A DNA stretch of 64,000 bases from Lasioglossum baleicum (GCF_051020765.1 NW_027469124.1:682001-746000); one strand, 5' to 3'; positions 35,901 through 51,338 are shown, counted from the stretch's first letter. The notes: generated by a model not told the origin, from the sequence alone. Numbers and translations are program-made.

Positions 35901-38900
35901 CATCTGGTTTGACTCTTGGAATCACAGGATATGTGAAGCTTTTGACTCAGCGGCTCGAATCTGAGAGAACGTGGCAACAATCTAGGACGGTTTGACACTC
36001 GATCTTCAAGTTCATCTTTGAAAATAAGGTGTGTATCTGTTATAATATCAACTCAATTGTTTCTGTGAGTACTCACATGACACTCGCTGCAGCGGATAAT
36101 GTTCCAGGATGGCGAGGTACTAGTTAAAGAATTACTTTATACCAATTCATAATGTTCTCCGAAGGGTTGACTCTCAACTATAACATTCATGGCATAAATT
36201 GAGGTGTGTCTTGCCAATGCTGCTAAGCGGATTTACTCTCGGAATACCTGGTCTGACTCTCGGAATCGCAGAATAGGCGAAGCTATTGATGTAGCCATTC
36301 ATCTCTCACAGAACGTGGCAAAGTTCGCGAACGGCTTGACACTAGGTCGTCCTATTGATTCTTGAAATTAGGGTGTCCGTCTTCTAAATTGTCTACTAAT
36401 TCGTACCCGTGAACCCAAAACAAAACAATCGCTACGGCGGCTTGCGTTCTCGGAATGAAAGGTGTAGGTTTAAAAGAATAACTTTATATCAATTGGTAGT
36501 GTTCTCCGACTGTTGGACTCACAACCTTAATATTTGTGCCGTGAATTACGGTATCCATTGCCAACACTATTCAGCGCCATTACGCCGAAAATACGTGGTG
36601 TGACTCTCGCAATCGCAGGATCGGTTATGCTGTTGACTTCGCCGTTTGCCTCTCGTTGAAGGTGGTAACGTTCTACAACGGTATGACTCTCGAGCTTTTG
36701 ATGCATACATGAAGTTAACTAAGTGTGTACTAATTTGCTTCACTGAAAACGAAGTATTGCACTCGCTACAGCGGGTTCGGTTCCCAGAAGGTAGGGCCTC
36801 CGGTAAAAAGTTTGAATGTTAGGTTCTAGGGAGGTAAGGTGTGCGGGGAAAAGGTTTGACTTTATACCATCGGATTATGTTCTCCAACGGATTGACTCTT
36901 TACTTTAATATTCAAACCTAGTAACATGGTGGGTATTGCCAACGCTGTTCACCTGATTTACGCCTGGTACACCAAGCTCGACTCTCGGAATCTCGAGTAT
37001 AGGGGAATCAATTGAGGTAGCCGTTCGACTCTCAAAGAAAGTGGTAATATTCACGAACGGATTGACCCTCGAGCAACTATATCTTACGTGAAATCCGTCT
37101 CTAATGTGCGAAACAGTCTGCTTTCCTGACCACGAAATTATACTCTCGATACGGCGGGTTTGCTGCTCCGAAGGTAAGGCTTTCTGTAAAAGGTTTTTCT
37201 CAATACCAATTAATAGCATTCTACAACGGGTTGACCGTCTGCTTTAATATTTATACAAATGTAAATTAATTTGTTCCTCTGAACAAGATGTTATACTCCC
37301 GATGCAGCGGGTTAGGCTTTCGGTGGATGAGGCCATCAGTAAGACGTTTGACTTTATACCAATTGGTCACGTTCTCCATATATTTGACCCTCTGTTTTAA
37401 ATTCAAACCGTGAATTAAGTTGCCTATTGCCAGTACTGTACAGTGCATTTAATCCCGTAATACCTGGTTTGAATCTCGAACTCATAGGATAAACTAAGCT
37501 ATTGACTCAGCCGTTCTAAACTCAAAGGAGGTGGTATAGTTCCTAAACGGTTTGACCCTCCTCCTTCTAAGTCATGCATGGAATTATGCTGCCTATCTCT
37601 AAAGTGTATATTAATATATTTCTCTGGCCACGATGACATACACTCGATACTGCAGGTTATGTTCTCGGAATGGATGACCTTCGGTAATTCGTATCAATAT
37701 ATTCCAGTAATATAGTTAACGTAACGTTCTTAAAGGGTTTGACACTCTTCTTTATTACTAAAACCGTGAATAGAGGTGTCAATTGCCAATAATATTCTGC
37801 GAATTTATTCTGGTAATACCTGGTTTGTCTTTCGGATTCACAGGATAAGTGAAGCAATTGACTTGTCCGCCCAGCTCTCAAGGTTGCTAGTAACATTCGG
37901 TAGCGATCTGGCCATCGATCCACTAATTCGTACATGAAATTACGGTGTACGACACTAAGATGTATAATAATTTGTCTCTGTGAAGGCGAAGTTATGTACT
38001 TCATGTAGCGGTGTTTCATTCCGCAGCGTAAGGTCTTCGGTAAGACGTATGTCTTTACAGCAATTGATAACGCTCTCAAACGGTTTGACTAACTCAATTG
38101 ACTAACTCGGTTGACTAACGGTAATTTTCGCGGTCTACTGCCAATACTGTTCAGCGGATTAATTCCCCGAATACCTGATTTAACTTTAGGAATCACAGGA
38201 TAGCAGACTGCTGTTGTCTTAGACGTTCGACTCTCAGCGAGCGTGTTAAAGCTATGAAACGGTTTTTACCACGATCTCCTAAGTCATGTACGAAATTATG
38301 GTGCCCATCTCTAAAATGTATATCATGTGAGTTTCCGGGCACGAAAATATACTCTCGATTCAGCAGGTTAGATTCTCGGAAGATTTGGCATTCGGTAAGA
38401 AGAATGACTTTATATAAATTGGTATTGTTCTCCGACGATTTGACTCAATACTTTAGTGTTTATACCGTGAATTAAGGTGTGTATTGACAATGCTGTTCAT
38501 CGGATTGACTTCAGGAGTATCTGCTATGACTCTCGAATGCAACGGATGTGTGCAGCCACTGACTTAGCCATTCAACTCTCATAGAATGTGGTAACGATCT
38601 CGAACGGTTTGACCGTCGATCTGCTGGTTCATACGTGAAATTAATGTGCTCGTCACTAAAATGTACAATAATTCGCCATCCGATCACTATGATTTACACT
38701 AGATGAAGCGGGTGATGTGCGCGGAAGGTATTTTCTTTCGTAAAGCGATTGTCTTCATGATAATTGGTAAATTTCTCAAACGGTTTGACGCTCTATTTTA
38801 ATAGTCGAGCCGTGAATAAAGATGTCTGTGTCCAAAACTCTTCAGCGGGCTCAATCCCCGAATCTCAGGTTTGACTCTCCGAATCTCGGGATATATGAGG

Positions 38901-39576
38901 CTATTGACTTAGCCCTTCGTTTCTCACAGAAGATGATAACTTTCTCGAACGGCTCGACCGTCCATCTTCTAACTGATGCATGGAAGTAAGTTTCTCGTAA
39001 CTAAAATGTAAACCATTTCGTACCTCAGGACACGTTGTTATACTGCCGACAGGGCGGGTTATATTCTCGGAAGGTAAGGACTTCGGTAAAACGATTGACT
39101 TTATAATAATTGGTATCGTTCTTAGACGTTTATACGTACTAGTTTAACCTTCAAACCGGGAATGAAGGTGTCTATTGCCAATACTGTACAGCACATTTAC
39201 TCCCGGAATACGTGGTTTGACTTTCGGAGTCGCAGAATAGGTGATGCTATTGACGTAGCTGCGCGACTGTCAAAAAAGTTGGTTTCGTACTCCAACTATA
39301 TGAACATCGATCTTCTATTTACAACATGAAAATAAGGGTCCCGTCAGTAAATTGTGTATTAATTTGATTTTCTGGGCACGAATTTATACTCACGATACGG
39401 AATCATAGGTTTTCCGAAGGTAAGGTATTCGGTAAACAGTTTGTTTATATGCTAATTCGTTATGTTCTACATCGGTTTGGCTCTGCACTTTATTTATACC
39501 CGGAGGGATGGTGTAAAAATCCAATACTGTAAAACGGATTTACTTCTGGAGGACCTGGTTTGACCATCAGTATCAC
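32939..39576 (-). repeat. SatA array, minus orientation (about 19 units)
   Basis: Landmarks are TTCGGTAAAACGTTTGACTT, CAATTGGTAACG, GTGTCTATTGCCAATACTG, GAATACCTGGTTTGACTCTC and GTATACTAATTTG. Some units carry internal rearrangements, for example a partial duplication of the GTAAGGT part near 36800-36850. The array ends at the minus-to-plus flip near 39576 (ATCACGGTACGGGGGTAAAT). Confidence 0.92.
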
Positions 39577-42552
39577 GGTACGGGGGTAAATGCGCTGTAC
39601 ACTATTCGCAATGGACGCCTTAATTCACGGATTGAATATTAAAGTAGACCGTCAAACCGTTGTAGACCGTTGCCTATTGGTATACAGTCAAAGATTATCC
39701 AGATAGCACTAATTTCGGAGACGCCAACTCGCCGTTCGAAAGTAGAACTTCATGATAAGAGATACAATTGAGTATACATTTTGGTGACGGGCGCCTTAAA
39801 TTCATGTACGAATTAGATGATCGAAGTTCAAACCGCTCGAAGACATTGCCACCATCTGTGGGAGACGAACGGCTAAATCAATAGCTTCACCCTTCCTGTG
39901 GTTCCGATAGTCATGCCAAGTATTACTTAAGTAAAACAGCTGACCAGTATTGGCATTACACATGATGTTTCACGGTATATATATTGTAGTACAGAGTAAC
40001 ACCGTTGTTGAACGTTACCAATTTCTGCAGAGTAAAGCTTTCGTCTGGAGGCCTCGCCTTCCGAGAAGCTAATCCGCTGTGTCGAAAGTATAACTTCGTG
40101 GTCACCGAAGCGAAATAGCATAAATTTTATTAACGGGCAACTTAATATCCTCTACCAATCATAAGATCCAGGAACAAACCGTTTGCGAAATTTACTATCC
40201 TCCTTGTGAGTCAATCGGCTACGTCAACGGTTTCAACTATTCTGCGATTCCGGGAGTCAAGCCAAGTATTCCCGTAGTAAATCCACTGAACAGTATTGGC
40301 AATAGACTCCTTAATTCGAGGTTTGAATATTAAAGTAGAGCAACACACTGTTTCAGTGCGTTGCAAATTGGTATGAAGACATACTTTTTACCGAATGCCT
40401 GACCTTTCGGGAAACTATCCCGCTGCATCGAGAGAATATCTTCATGTTCAGAGAAGCAAATTAGTACACACTTTTGTGACGGCACCGTAATTTCAGGTAT
40501 GAATTAGAGGACCGAGGGTCAAACCGCACTAGAAATTTGCTACCTTCTGTGAGAGACGAAAGGCTAAGTCAATAGCTTCACCTATCTTGTGTTTACGATA
40601 GCTAAACCGGGTACACCAGGAGTCGATCCGCTGTACACCATAGGCAGTGGACACCATAGTTCACGGTTTCATTTCTAAATTACAGAGTCTAACATTTGTA
40701 GAATGTTACCTACTGGTATAATGTCAAATGTTTTACCGAAGACCTAACTCTCCGAGTGCCCAATCCGCCGTATCGAGGTTATAAATTCGTAATGAGAAAT
40801 ACAAATTAGTATACACTTTATTAACGGGCACGTTAACTTCATGTATGTATTCGAAGGCCTAGTGTCAAACCGTTCGGGAACGTTACCATCTTCTTTGAAA
40901 CATGCACGACTGAGTCAATAGCTTCACCTTCCCTGTGACCCCGAGAGCCAAACTAGGTATTCCGGGAGTAAGTCCAATGAAGAGTATCGGCAGCAGACGC
41001 CGTATTACATGACCTGAGTATTAATACGAAGCTCCAAACCGTTTGAAAACGTTACAAATTGGGATAAAGTCTTCCTTATTACTGAGTGCCTTACCTTCCG
41101 AGAACCTAACGCGCTGTAGTGAGTGTCTTGCTTATTGTTCACGGAAACAGATTAGTCAGCATATTCGTAGGCGGACACCACATTTTCATGAATAAGTATA
41201 AAAATCGAGAGCAAAACCGTTGGAGAACGTTACAACATTACTTGCGAATCGAACGGCTAAGTCAATAGCTTCACCTATCCTACGATTGTGTGAGTCAGGC
41301 CACATATTTCGGAAGCAAGTGGCCTGTCCACTATTGGAAATAGACACCTTATTTACGGTTTGAGTATTGAAACAGTCCGTCAAGTTGTTCTAGATCATGA
41401 CTTATAGGTATAGGGCCAAACTGGTTAGAGAATGCAGTACCCTCCGAAAAACTGAGCAGCTGTATCGAGAGTATACTGTGTTAAGAGGCACTAACTAGTA
41501 TACATCTTCGTGACGAGAACCATAATTTCATGCAGGAATTAAAAGATCGAGAGTCAAACCGCTCGAGAACGTTAACATTTTCTGTGAGAGAAGATCGGCT
41601 AAGTCTATAGCTTCACCTGCCCTGTGATTCGGAGAGGCAAACCAGGTATTGCGGAAGTACATCCCCTGAACGGTACGGGCAGTACACATCTTAATTCAAG
41701 GTTTGAATATTAAAGGAGGCAGTCAAGCCGCTGTAGATTATTACCGATTGGTGTAGAGTTAAACACATTACCGTAGACTTTACCTACCGTGTAGCTGACC
41801 CGCTATATTGATGGTATTACTTCGTTCTCCGTGAAGCAGGGTAGTAGACATCTTTGTGACGTACACCATAATTACATGTATATATAAGAAGATCGAGGGC
41901 CAAACCCTTTGAGAACGTTACCACCTTCGTAGAGAGACGAACGCTAAATCAATAGCTACACCTGTACTGTGATTCCGAGATCGAAAGCAGGTATTCCGGG
42001 CGTATATCCGCTGAATAGTATTGGGTATAGACTCCATAATTCACGGTATGAATATTAAAGTGGAGCGTCAAACCGTCCGATTGCGTTACCAATTGGTATA
42101 AAGTCAAATGTTTTACAGAAGGCCTTTCCTTCCGCAAACTGCACCCGCTTCACGAGAGTATAAATCCATGTTGAGAGTAAGATATTAGTATTCATTTCAG
42201 TGGCGGGCATGTTGACCCACGTTGATGGGCACCATTGTGTCATGTTTGAATTACAAAACCAAGGGACAATCCGTTGGAGATTGTTATCACCGTCTTTGAG
42301 TTTCGAACATTTAAGTCAATAGCTTCACATATCCCGTGGTTCCGAGATTAAAACCTGGCACTCCGGGATTAAGTCCGCTGAAAAGGTATGGGCAATGGAC
42401 ATATTAATTCACAGTTCGAATATTAAAGTCGCACGTCAAATCGTTGTAGAACGTTACCTATTTGTTTGGCGTCAATCATTTAACCGAACGCCATACGTTC
42501 CGTGAATGGCAGCAAGTGTCTTGCTCAGTGTTCATGGATGCAAATTAGTAGC
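39577..42552 (+). repeat. SatA block, plus orientation (about 8.6 units)
   Basis: Very regular copies: the word AATAGCT lies at 40571, 40917, 41264, 41606 and 41951 (spacings 346, 347, 342, 345). The GTC of the two half-unit motifs lies at 40518, 40687 and 40864 (spacings 169 and 177), which shows the dimeric build. A small local duplication of GGGCA..TTGA.CCACGTTGA sits near 42200-42240. Confidence 0.93.
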
Positions 42553-45500
42553 ATTTACTCCAGGAATACATAGATTGACTCTTAGATTATTGGAATAGGT
42601 CAAGCTATGGACTTAGCCGTTCGCCTCTCAAAGAAAGTGGTAGTGTTCTCGAAAGGTGCGACACTCAATCTTCTAAATAGTACATGAAATTATGGTGCCT
42701 GTCACTAAAATAGATACTAACTTGCTTCTCTGAACACGAAGCCACACCCTCTATACAGCTGGATAGCTTCTAGGATGGTAAGTCCTTCGGTAAAATGTTT
42801 GGCTCTGTACTAACAGGTAACGGTCTACAACGGTCTGACTATGTATGTTAATATCAATACCGTGATATAGGGTGTCTAAGACCAACACTATATGGCCGAT
42901 TCACTCCCGGTATTGCTGGTTTGTTTCTTGGAATCGCAGGATATGTGAAGCTATTTAATTAACCGATCGACTCTCATAGAATATGGCAACGTTCTCGAGC
43001 GGTTTAGCACTCGATCTGCTAATGCATGCATGAAATTTCGGAGCTCGTCAATAAAATGTATACTAGTTCGAACCTCGGTCTTATACTCCCGATAAAGCGA
43101 GTCAGTTTTTCGGTGGGTAAGGGCTTCAGTAAAACGTTAGTCTATATAGCAATTGGATACACTCTCATACGGTTTGCCGATCTACATTAATATTGAAACA
43201 GAGAATTAAGGTGTCTAATGCCAAGACTCTTCAGCTGATTAACTACCGTAATGCCTGGTTGGTCTCTCGAACTCACAGGATAGGTGAAGCTATTGGCATA
43301 GCCGTTCGAGCATCAAGGAAGATGGTAAAGTATGCGAACGGTATGACACCCGATCTTCTACAGCAGACATGAAATTGTGGTTCGCGACACTAGGGTGTAT
43401 ACTGACTTGTTTCTCGCAACGCGAAGTTATCCTTTCGATGCAACGGTTGTGGTTCTCCGAGGGTTAGACGAGCAGTGAAAATTTGGCACTATAACATTTG
43501 TAACGCTCTGAAACAGTTTTACCCTCTATTTTTTATGTTCAGACCGTGAATAGCGGTGTCTATTGTCAATACTGTCCATCGAATTTACTCCCGGAATACC
43601 AGGTTTGGCTATTGGTATCACAGGGTATGTGAAGCTGATGACTTAGCGGGTTGAGTCTCAAATGAGGTGGTTACGTTCCCGAAATGTTTGACAATCGATC
43701 TTCTAAGTCCTACATGAAATTATGGTACCAGTCACTAAAATGTATACAAATGAGTTTCTCTGAACACGAAGATAAACGCCCGATACAGAGGGTTAGGTTC
43801 TCCAGATGTACGGATTCCCGTTAAAAGATAGATTCTACACCAATATATCATGTTCTTCAACAGTATGGCGGTCTGCTTTAATATTCATAGCGTGAATTAA
43901 CCTGTGAAGTGCCAATACTGTTCAGCGAATTTGCTCCTGGAGTACCTGTTTTGACAATCGGAATCACAGGATACGTGAAGCTATAGACATAGCTGCGCGA
44001 CTCTCAACGAATGTGATATCGTTATCAAACTGTTTGATACTCCATCATTTAATTCACAGATGAAATTAAGGTGCCCGTTGCTAAAATGTTTACTAATTTG
44101 TTCCTCTGAACACGAAGTTATACCAACGATACAACGGGATTTGTCCCCAGATGGTAAGGTATGCCATAAAGAATATGACGTTATATCAATGCGTAACTTT
44201 CTCAAACCGTTTGAATCTCTACTCCAATATTCATACTGTGCATTGATATTTCAATTGGCAATACTGTTCAGCGGGTTTACTCCTTGAATACCAGGCCTGA
44301 CTCTCGGAATCACTGGATAGGTAAAGCTATTGACTTAGTCGTTCATCTCTCAAAGGAGGTGGAAACGATCCCGAACGTTGTTACCCTCGATCTTATAATT
44401 AATACATGAAATTAAGGTGCCCATCACTAGAGTGTATACTAATTTGCTTCCTGTAACACGAAGTTATACTCTGGATGCAAAGAGTTAGGCCTTGGGAGGG
44501 TTAGGTGTGCGGTACGATGTTTGTAATCTCTCGGAATACCTGGTTTGGCACCGAGAGTCACAAGATAGGTGAAGATATTGGCTTAGATGTACGCCTCTCA
44601 CAGAAGGTGGCAACGTTCTCGATTGGTTTGTCTTGTAATTTGTACCAGAAAATGTTGAGCCCGTTTGCTAACACGTCTACTAATTTGTTTCGGTGAACAT
44701 TAAGCAAGACACTGGCCACAGCGAGTTAGGTTCTCGGATGATAAGGTATTCCATAAAAAGAATTACATTGTTGGAACTGGTAATGCTCCCCGACGGTTTG
44801 TCTCCCGACTTTAATATTCATACCGTGAAATAAGATGTCTATTGCAAAGCATGTCATCGGATTTACTACCGGAATACCGCAGATGACTCTTGGAATCGTC
44901 GTGTAGGTGAAGCGATTGAATTAACCGTGCGTCTATCAAAGATGGTGGTGACGTTGGCGAATGAATTATTTATTATTCAACACGTGAATTGTGGTGCCTA
45001 TTGCCCATACTGTACAGCGCATTTATTACGGGATACTTGGTATGACATACGGAATCACAGGACATGTGGAGCCATTTACTTAGCTGTTCGTCTCTGACAG
45101 TACGTGGCTAAAGTTCTCGAGCGGTTTGACCTTCGATCTTACAATTCATGCATGAAGCTAAAGAGGCCGTCACTGAAATGAATACTAATTTCATTCTCTG
45201 AACACGAACTTATTCCCTCGATAAAGGCGCTAAGGTTCGGGGAAGGTAAGGCCTTCCGTAAAACATTTCACTTTACACCAATTAGTAATGCCCTCAAACG
45301 GTTGATGCTCTACTGTAATATTCAAGCCGTGAATAAAGCTGTCTATTGCCAAAGCTTTTCAGCAGATTTACGCTCGGATTACCTGGTTTGGATTTCGGGA
45401 ATACAGAATAGGTGGTGCTACTGACATATGCGTTCGACACTGAAGGAGGGTGGTAGCGTTCTCGAATGGTTTGTCCATCTATATTCTAATTCCTACATGA

Positions 45501-45810
45501 AGTTAACGAGCCCGCCACTGAAATGAAATCTAATTTGATTCTCTCAACATGAAGTTATACCCACCATACTGCTGATTATATTCTCGGAAGGTGAGGTATC
45601 CGTTAAAGAGTATGTCGCTATATCAATTGGTAGCTATCTCAAACCGCTTGACGCTCTACTTTAATGTGCATACTCAGAATTAAGGTGTCTATTGCCAATA
45701 CTGTATATCAGAGTTACTCCTGTATTACCAGGCTTGACTCCCGGAATCACAACTATTGGTGAAGCTATTGACTCAGCCGTTCGACTCTCAAAGAAGGTGG
45801 TAACTTTCTG
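42553..45810 (-). repeat. SatA block, minus orientation (about 9.5 units)
   Basis: It begins at the recurrent plus-to-minus flip (TAGTAGCATTTACTCC). The next 300 bp resemble 28460-28760 more than they resemble average SatA. One unit near 44460-44560 has an internal deletion. The block ends near 45811 in a minus-to-plus flip where the two orientations meet at the shared string GAAC (TTTCTGGAACAGTATTGCC). Confidence 0.9.
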
Positions 45811-48800
45811 GAACAGTATTGCCAGTAGACTCCTTAATTCACGGTTTGAATAGTAAAGTAGAACATCAAACCCTTTAAGAACGATACCTATTGCTATAAA
45901 GACAAACGTTTTATCGATGGCCTTACTGTCCGAGAAGCAAGCCCGCTGTATCGAGAGTATAAGTACGTGCTCATGGAAACAAATTAGTATATATTTTAGT
46001 GACGTGCACCTTAATTTCTTGCAGAAATCAGCAGATCGAGTATCAAGCCGTTCGTGAATGTTACGACCTTCTTCAAGTGTTGAACGGATAAGTCAGTGGT
46101 TTCACCTATCCTGTGTTTCTGAAAGTCAAACCAATAATTCCGGGAGTAATTCCACTCAACAGTATAGGGAATGGACCCCTTAATTCTCGGCTTGAATATT
46201 AAAGCAGGACGTCAAGCAGTTGTAGAACAATACCTATATGTTTAGGGTCAAACTTCTTTTGCAATGACTTACCATCCGAAAAACTAATCCGCTGTATCGG
46301 AAGAATAACACAATGAATAGAGGTACGAACTAGTGTACATTTACCGACAAGCATCCTGATATCATGCATGGCTTTCAAGATAGAGTTTCAAACTGTTCGA
46401 GAACGTTACCAAATTCTGTGAGAGACAATCGGATAAATCAATAGCTTCACCTATCCTGAGGTTCGGAGGTTCTGCCCTGGAAAACCGAGTGTAAGCCCGC
46501 TGAAGAGCATTGGCAATAGACACCTCAATTCGCGGTTTTAATGTTAAAGCAGGCCGACAAGCAGTTGTTGAACATTACCTGCATGTGTATGGTCGATCTT
46601 CAGTCAGAATGCCTAACCATCCGAAAAACTAACCCGCTGCATCGGGACTATAACGCTGTGTTTCGAGGTACGATCTAGTATACATATCAGTGACGAGCAC
46701 CATAAATTTATGCATGAATTAGAAGTTAGATTGTCAAACCGTTGGATAACTTACCACCATCTGCGAGAGGCGGACGGCTATGTCAATAGCTACACCCATC
46801 CTGTGATTCCGAGAGCTAAACCACGTATTCCTGGATGTAAATCCGCTGTACAGTATTTTCATTAAAAAGCCTATATACCGCTATAATTATTAAAGTACAG
46901 AGTCACTCGTTTGTTCAACGTTACCTATTGGTATAGGGTGAGAATCTTCACCGAAGGCCGTGCGTTCCGAGAAGCTAACCCGCTGTGTCGAGAGTGTAGC
47001 TTCGTGCTAAGAGAAGCAAAATGGTACAAATGTTAGTGGCGAGCCCCTTAATTTCATGCATGAATAACTAGATCGAGTGTCAAACCGTTAGGGAACGTTA
47101 TCACCTTATTTGAAGGTCGCACAACTGTGTGAATAGCTGCAGCCATCCAGTGATTCCGAGAGGCAAATTAGGTATTCCAGGAGTAAATCCGCTGATCGTG
47201 AATGGCAATAAACAGCTCAACTCACTATGTGAATATTACTGTACAGCGTCAAACCGCTGGATAACGTTACCAATTTATAATACTTCCCATTCCATACCAG
47301 ACACCTTTCCTTTCTGGTACTGAAACCGCTGTAGCGAATGTCACGCTTTGTGCTCACGGAAGGAAATTAGGAGAGATTTTAGCAGACGGACGACATCTTT
47401 TTCATGTATAAATTAGAAGATCGAGTGTCAAATCGATCGATAACCTTATCAGATCCATCCAGAGTCGTACTGCTAAGTCAATAGCTTCACCAATCCAGCT
47501 GTTCCGTTATTCAAACCAGGTATACCGGGAGTCAATGCGGTGTCCAATATAGGCGGTGGACACCCTATTTCACGGTTTGAATATTAAACTACACAGTCTA
47601 AACTTTGTAGAATATTACCAATTGGTATAGTGTCAAAAGTTATACCGAAGACCTTATCCTCAGAGTACAAAGTCCGTGGTATAGTCAGTATTACTTCGTA
47701 ATCAGAGATACAAATTAGTATACATTTTAGTGACGGGCACCTCAAATTCACGTATGAATAAGAAGATCGCGTGTCAAACCGCTCGCGAACGTTTCCTCCA
47801 TCCTTGAGGTTCGAACGGCTAAGTCAATAACATCACCTATCCTGTTATTTCGATAACTAAACCAGGTGTTACGGGATACAATAAGCTGTACATTATTGGC
47901 AATGAACACCTTAATTTTCAGTTTGAATAATTGAAGTACAGTGTAAACCTTATAGAACCTTACCTGTATGTATAATGTCAAAAGTCTCATCGAAGACCCT
48001 ACCCTCCGAGAACCTATCCCGCTGTATCGAGAGTATACCTTCGTGATCAGATACACAAATTCGTATAAATTTTAGTGGCGTGCTTCGTGTATGAATTAGA
48101 AGACCTAGGGTCAAACCTTTCGGGAACGTTACCACCTTCTATGAGTCTCAACAGGCTAAGTCAAAAGCTTCACATACCCTGTGATTCCGATAGCCAAACC
48201 AGGTATGGCGGGAGTAATCCCGCTGATCAGTATTTGAAATGAAAACCATAATTCACGGTCTGAATATTAAAGTAGAGCGTCAAACTCTTTGAGAGAGTTA
48301 CCTCCTTCTGTGAGAGATGAACGTCTTAGTCAATAGCTACACCTATCCTGTGAATACGATAGTCCATACAAGGTATTTCAAACGTAAATCCGCGAAATAA
48401 TATTGGCAATAAACACCTTAATTCGAGGTTTGAATGTTACAGTAGAAGGTTAATCTGTCGGAGAACATTACCAAATATTATAACGTCAAACTTTGTACCG
48501 GATGTCTTCCCTTCCAAAAACCTTACCAGTTGTAGCGCGTGTCATGCTTAGTGGTGACGGAATCAAGTTAGTAGACATTTTAAAAATCCGGACAGATTAT
48601 TTTTATGTGTGAATAGAATTATCTCTTGTCAAACCGTTGGAGATCGTTACAACCTTCTCCTCGAGACGAACTTTTAATTCAATAGCTACACTTATCCACT
48701 GAATCCAAGAGACAACAAGGTGTTCCGGGTGTAAATCCGCTGAGCTGTGTTGGCAATAGAAACATTAATCCACTGCATGAATATTAAAGGAGAGAGTCAA

Positions 48801-51338
48801 AGCGATTAAGAATGTTACCATTTCGTATAAAGTCATACCCTTCACCGCATACCTTACCTTCCGGGAATATTACCCTCTGTATCGCAGGTATCTCTTCGTG
48901 TTCAGAGAAACAAATTAGTAGATATTTTAGTGAAGGGCACCTCAATTTCATGTATGAATTAGACGATGGAGTGTTCGGTATCGAGTTCGAGACCGTTACA
49001 ACCTTCTATGGTATTCGAACAGCTAAGTGAATAGCTTCACCTATACTGTGATTCCGAGGGTCAAACCAGGTATTGCAGGAGTAAGTCCGCTGTCCAGTAA
49101 TAGCGTTAATGGTCATACCTCCAGGTATAAATATGAATCTGCAGAGTAAAACCGTTGATGAACATAACGAATTGGCATACAATCAAACATTTTACCGCAG
49201 GACTTACTATCCGAAATCCCATCCCGCTATTGCGAATGGCTTGCTTAGTGTTCACCGGAACAAATTAGTAGACATTTTGGTACACGGACACGTTATTTGC
49301 ATGAATGAATAGGATGTTCGAGGGGCAAACGGTGCGAGAACGTTTCCACCTTCTTGCATAATCCAACTGCTAAATCTGTAGATACTCATATCATGTCATT
49401 CCGAGAGTCATATCACGTACTCCCGGAGTTAATCCCCAGAACCATAATAGCAACAGCCGCGATAATTCACGGATCAAATATTTTAGTGAATTGTCAAATT
49501 TTTGGCGAACGATACATATTAATATAGCTTCAAACTTTTTATCGATGACCTTACCCTCCGATACCCTAACCTGCTGGATCAATTGTCTGTATTCGTGTTG
49601 AAGGCAACATCCTGTTATTCCTTTTAGTGACGGGCACCTTCTTTTCATGTATGAATAAGATCGATATGCATGCTGGTCCAGAACATTATAAATTTCTGTT
49701 AGATTCGCACAACTAAGTCAATAGCTTCACCTATCCTGTGATTCCGAGCATGGAACCCGGTATTACGGGAGTGAATCCGCTGTACAGTATAGGCACCTTA
49801 AATTAAGTTATGAATACTAAAGTAGGTAGTCAAATCATTGGAGAACATAACTAGATGGATTAAAGTCAAAGATTTTACCGGATACCTTACCATACAAGAA
49901 CCTAATCCGCTGGGGCAAGTGTCTTCGTTAGTGCTGACGGAAACAAACTAGTAGACATTTTTGCATACGGACACCTCATCTTCAGGTAACAATAGAATAA
50001 CTGGGAGCCAATACGTACAAGAATGTTCCCACCTTCTTTGGGAGTCGAACGGCTAAGCATATAGCTGCACTTATCCTGTGATTGCGATTGTCAAAAAAGG
50101 TTTTCCGGGAGTAGATCCACTGAAAAGTATTGGCATTAGACACCCTAATGCACGCGTTGAATAATAAAGTAGAGCCACTATTGGTTTGAGTACGATAACA
50201 AGTGGTATAAAGTGATACGATTTACAGAAGGCATTACCCTCCAAAATCAAACGCGCTGTATCGAGAGTATAGCATTGTGTTCAGTCGCACGAATTAGTAT
50301 ACGTTATAGCGACGGGCACATAAACTGCATGTATGAATTCGAAGAGGGAGTGTCAAACCGTTCCAGAGAATTACCACCACCATTGGTATTCAAACGGCTA
50401 AGTCAATAGGCTCAACCATCTTGTCATTCCGCGAGTCAAACCAGGCATTCCGGGAGTAAGTCCGCATAACAATATTGGCATTAGTCCTCTATTCACTATT
50501 TTAATATTAATGAAGACCGTCACTGCATTTCAGATCATTAAGAAATGGTATAGAGTAAAACCATTTACAGAAAGCCCTACATTCCAAGAAAGAAACCCAC
50601 TGTACTGAGAATATATCACCGTGTTCAGTGAAACCCATTAGAAAACATTTTGGTGACGGTCACCTTAATTTCATGAATGAAATGGAATATCGAGAGTCAA
50701 ACCGTTCGGAAACGTGACCACTGTCTTTGAGTTTCGTACAGCTATGTCAATAGCTTCATCTACCCTGTGATACGGAGAGACAAATCAGGTAAGCCGGGAA
50801 AAAGACCGCTGAAGTTTATTGGCAACTGACACCATAATTCAAGTTCTGAATATTACAGTAGAGCGCCAAACCGTTGGAGGGTATTACCAGTTGGTCTAGT
50901 GACTAACATTTTACCGATGGTGTTAATTCCCGCGCACCTCGCTCGATACATCGTGAGTATAACATCTTGTTCAGAGAAAGAAATTATTAGTCATTTCAGT
51001 GACGGGCACCTTTACTTCATATAAGAATTAGACGATCGGGAGTCTAACCGTTCTAGAACGTTACCACCTTCTGTGAGAGTCGAACGGCCAAGACAATAGC
51101 CTCACCTATCCTCTGATTTCGAATGTCAAACCAGTTATTCCTGGGGCACATCCGCGGGACAATATTGGCAATAGACAGCATATTTCACGGTACGAATATG
51201 AAGGTAGAGCGTCAGATGGTTATAGAGCTTCATCTTTTAGTTTAGAGTCAAACTTTTTACCGAAGGCCATAACTTCCGAGAAGCCCAACCCGCTGCAGCA
51301 AGTGTCATGCTCAGTGTTCAATGTAACAAATAAGTAAC
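45811..51338 (+). repeat. SatA array, plus orientation (about 16 units)
   Basis: Standard SatA landmarks throughout, for example TCAATAGCTTCACCTATCC, GAGTCAAACCAGG, TTTTAGTGACGGGCACCT and AGAGTATAACTTC-like words. The final unit contains the variant GGTTATAGAGCTT, followed by CTGCAGCAAGTGTCATGC. Both recur at 62685-62775 just before the same flip. Confidence 0.92.
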
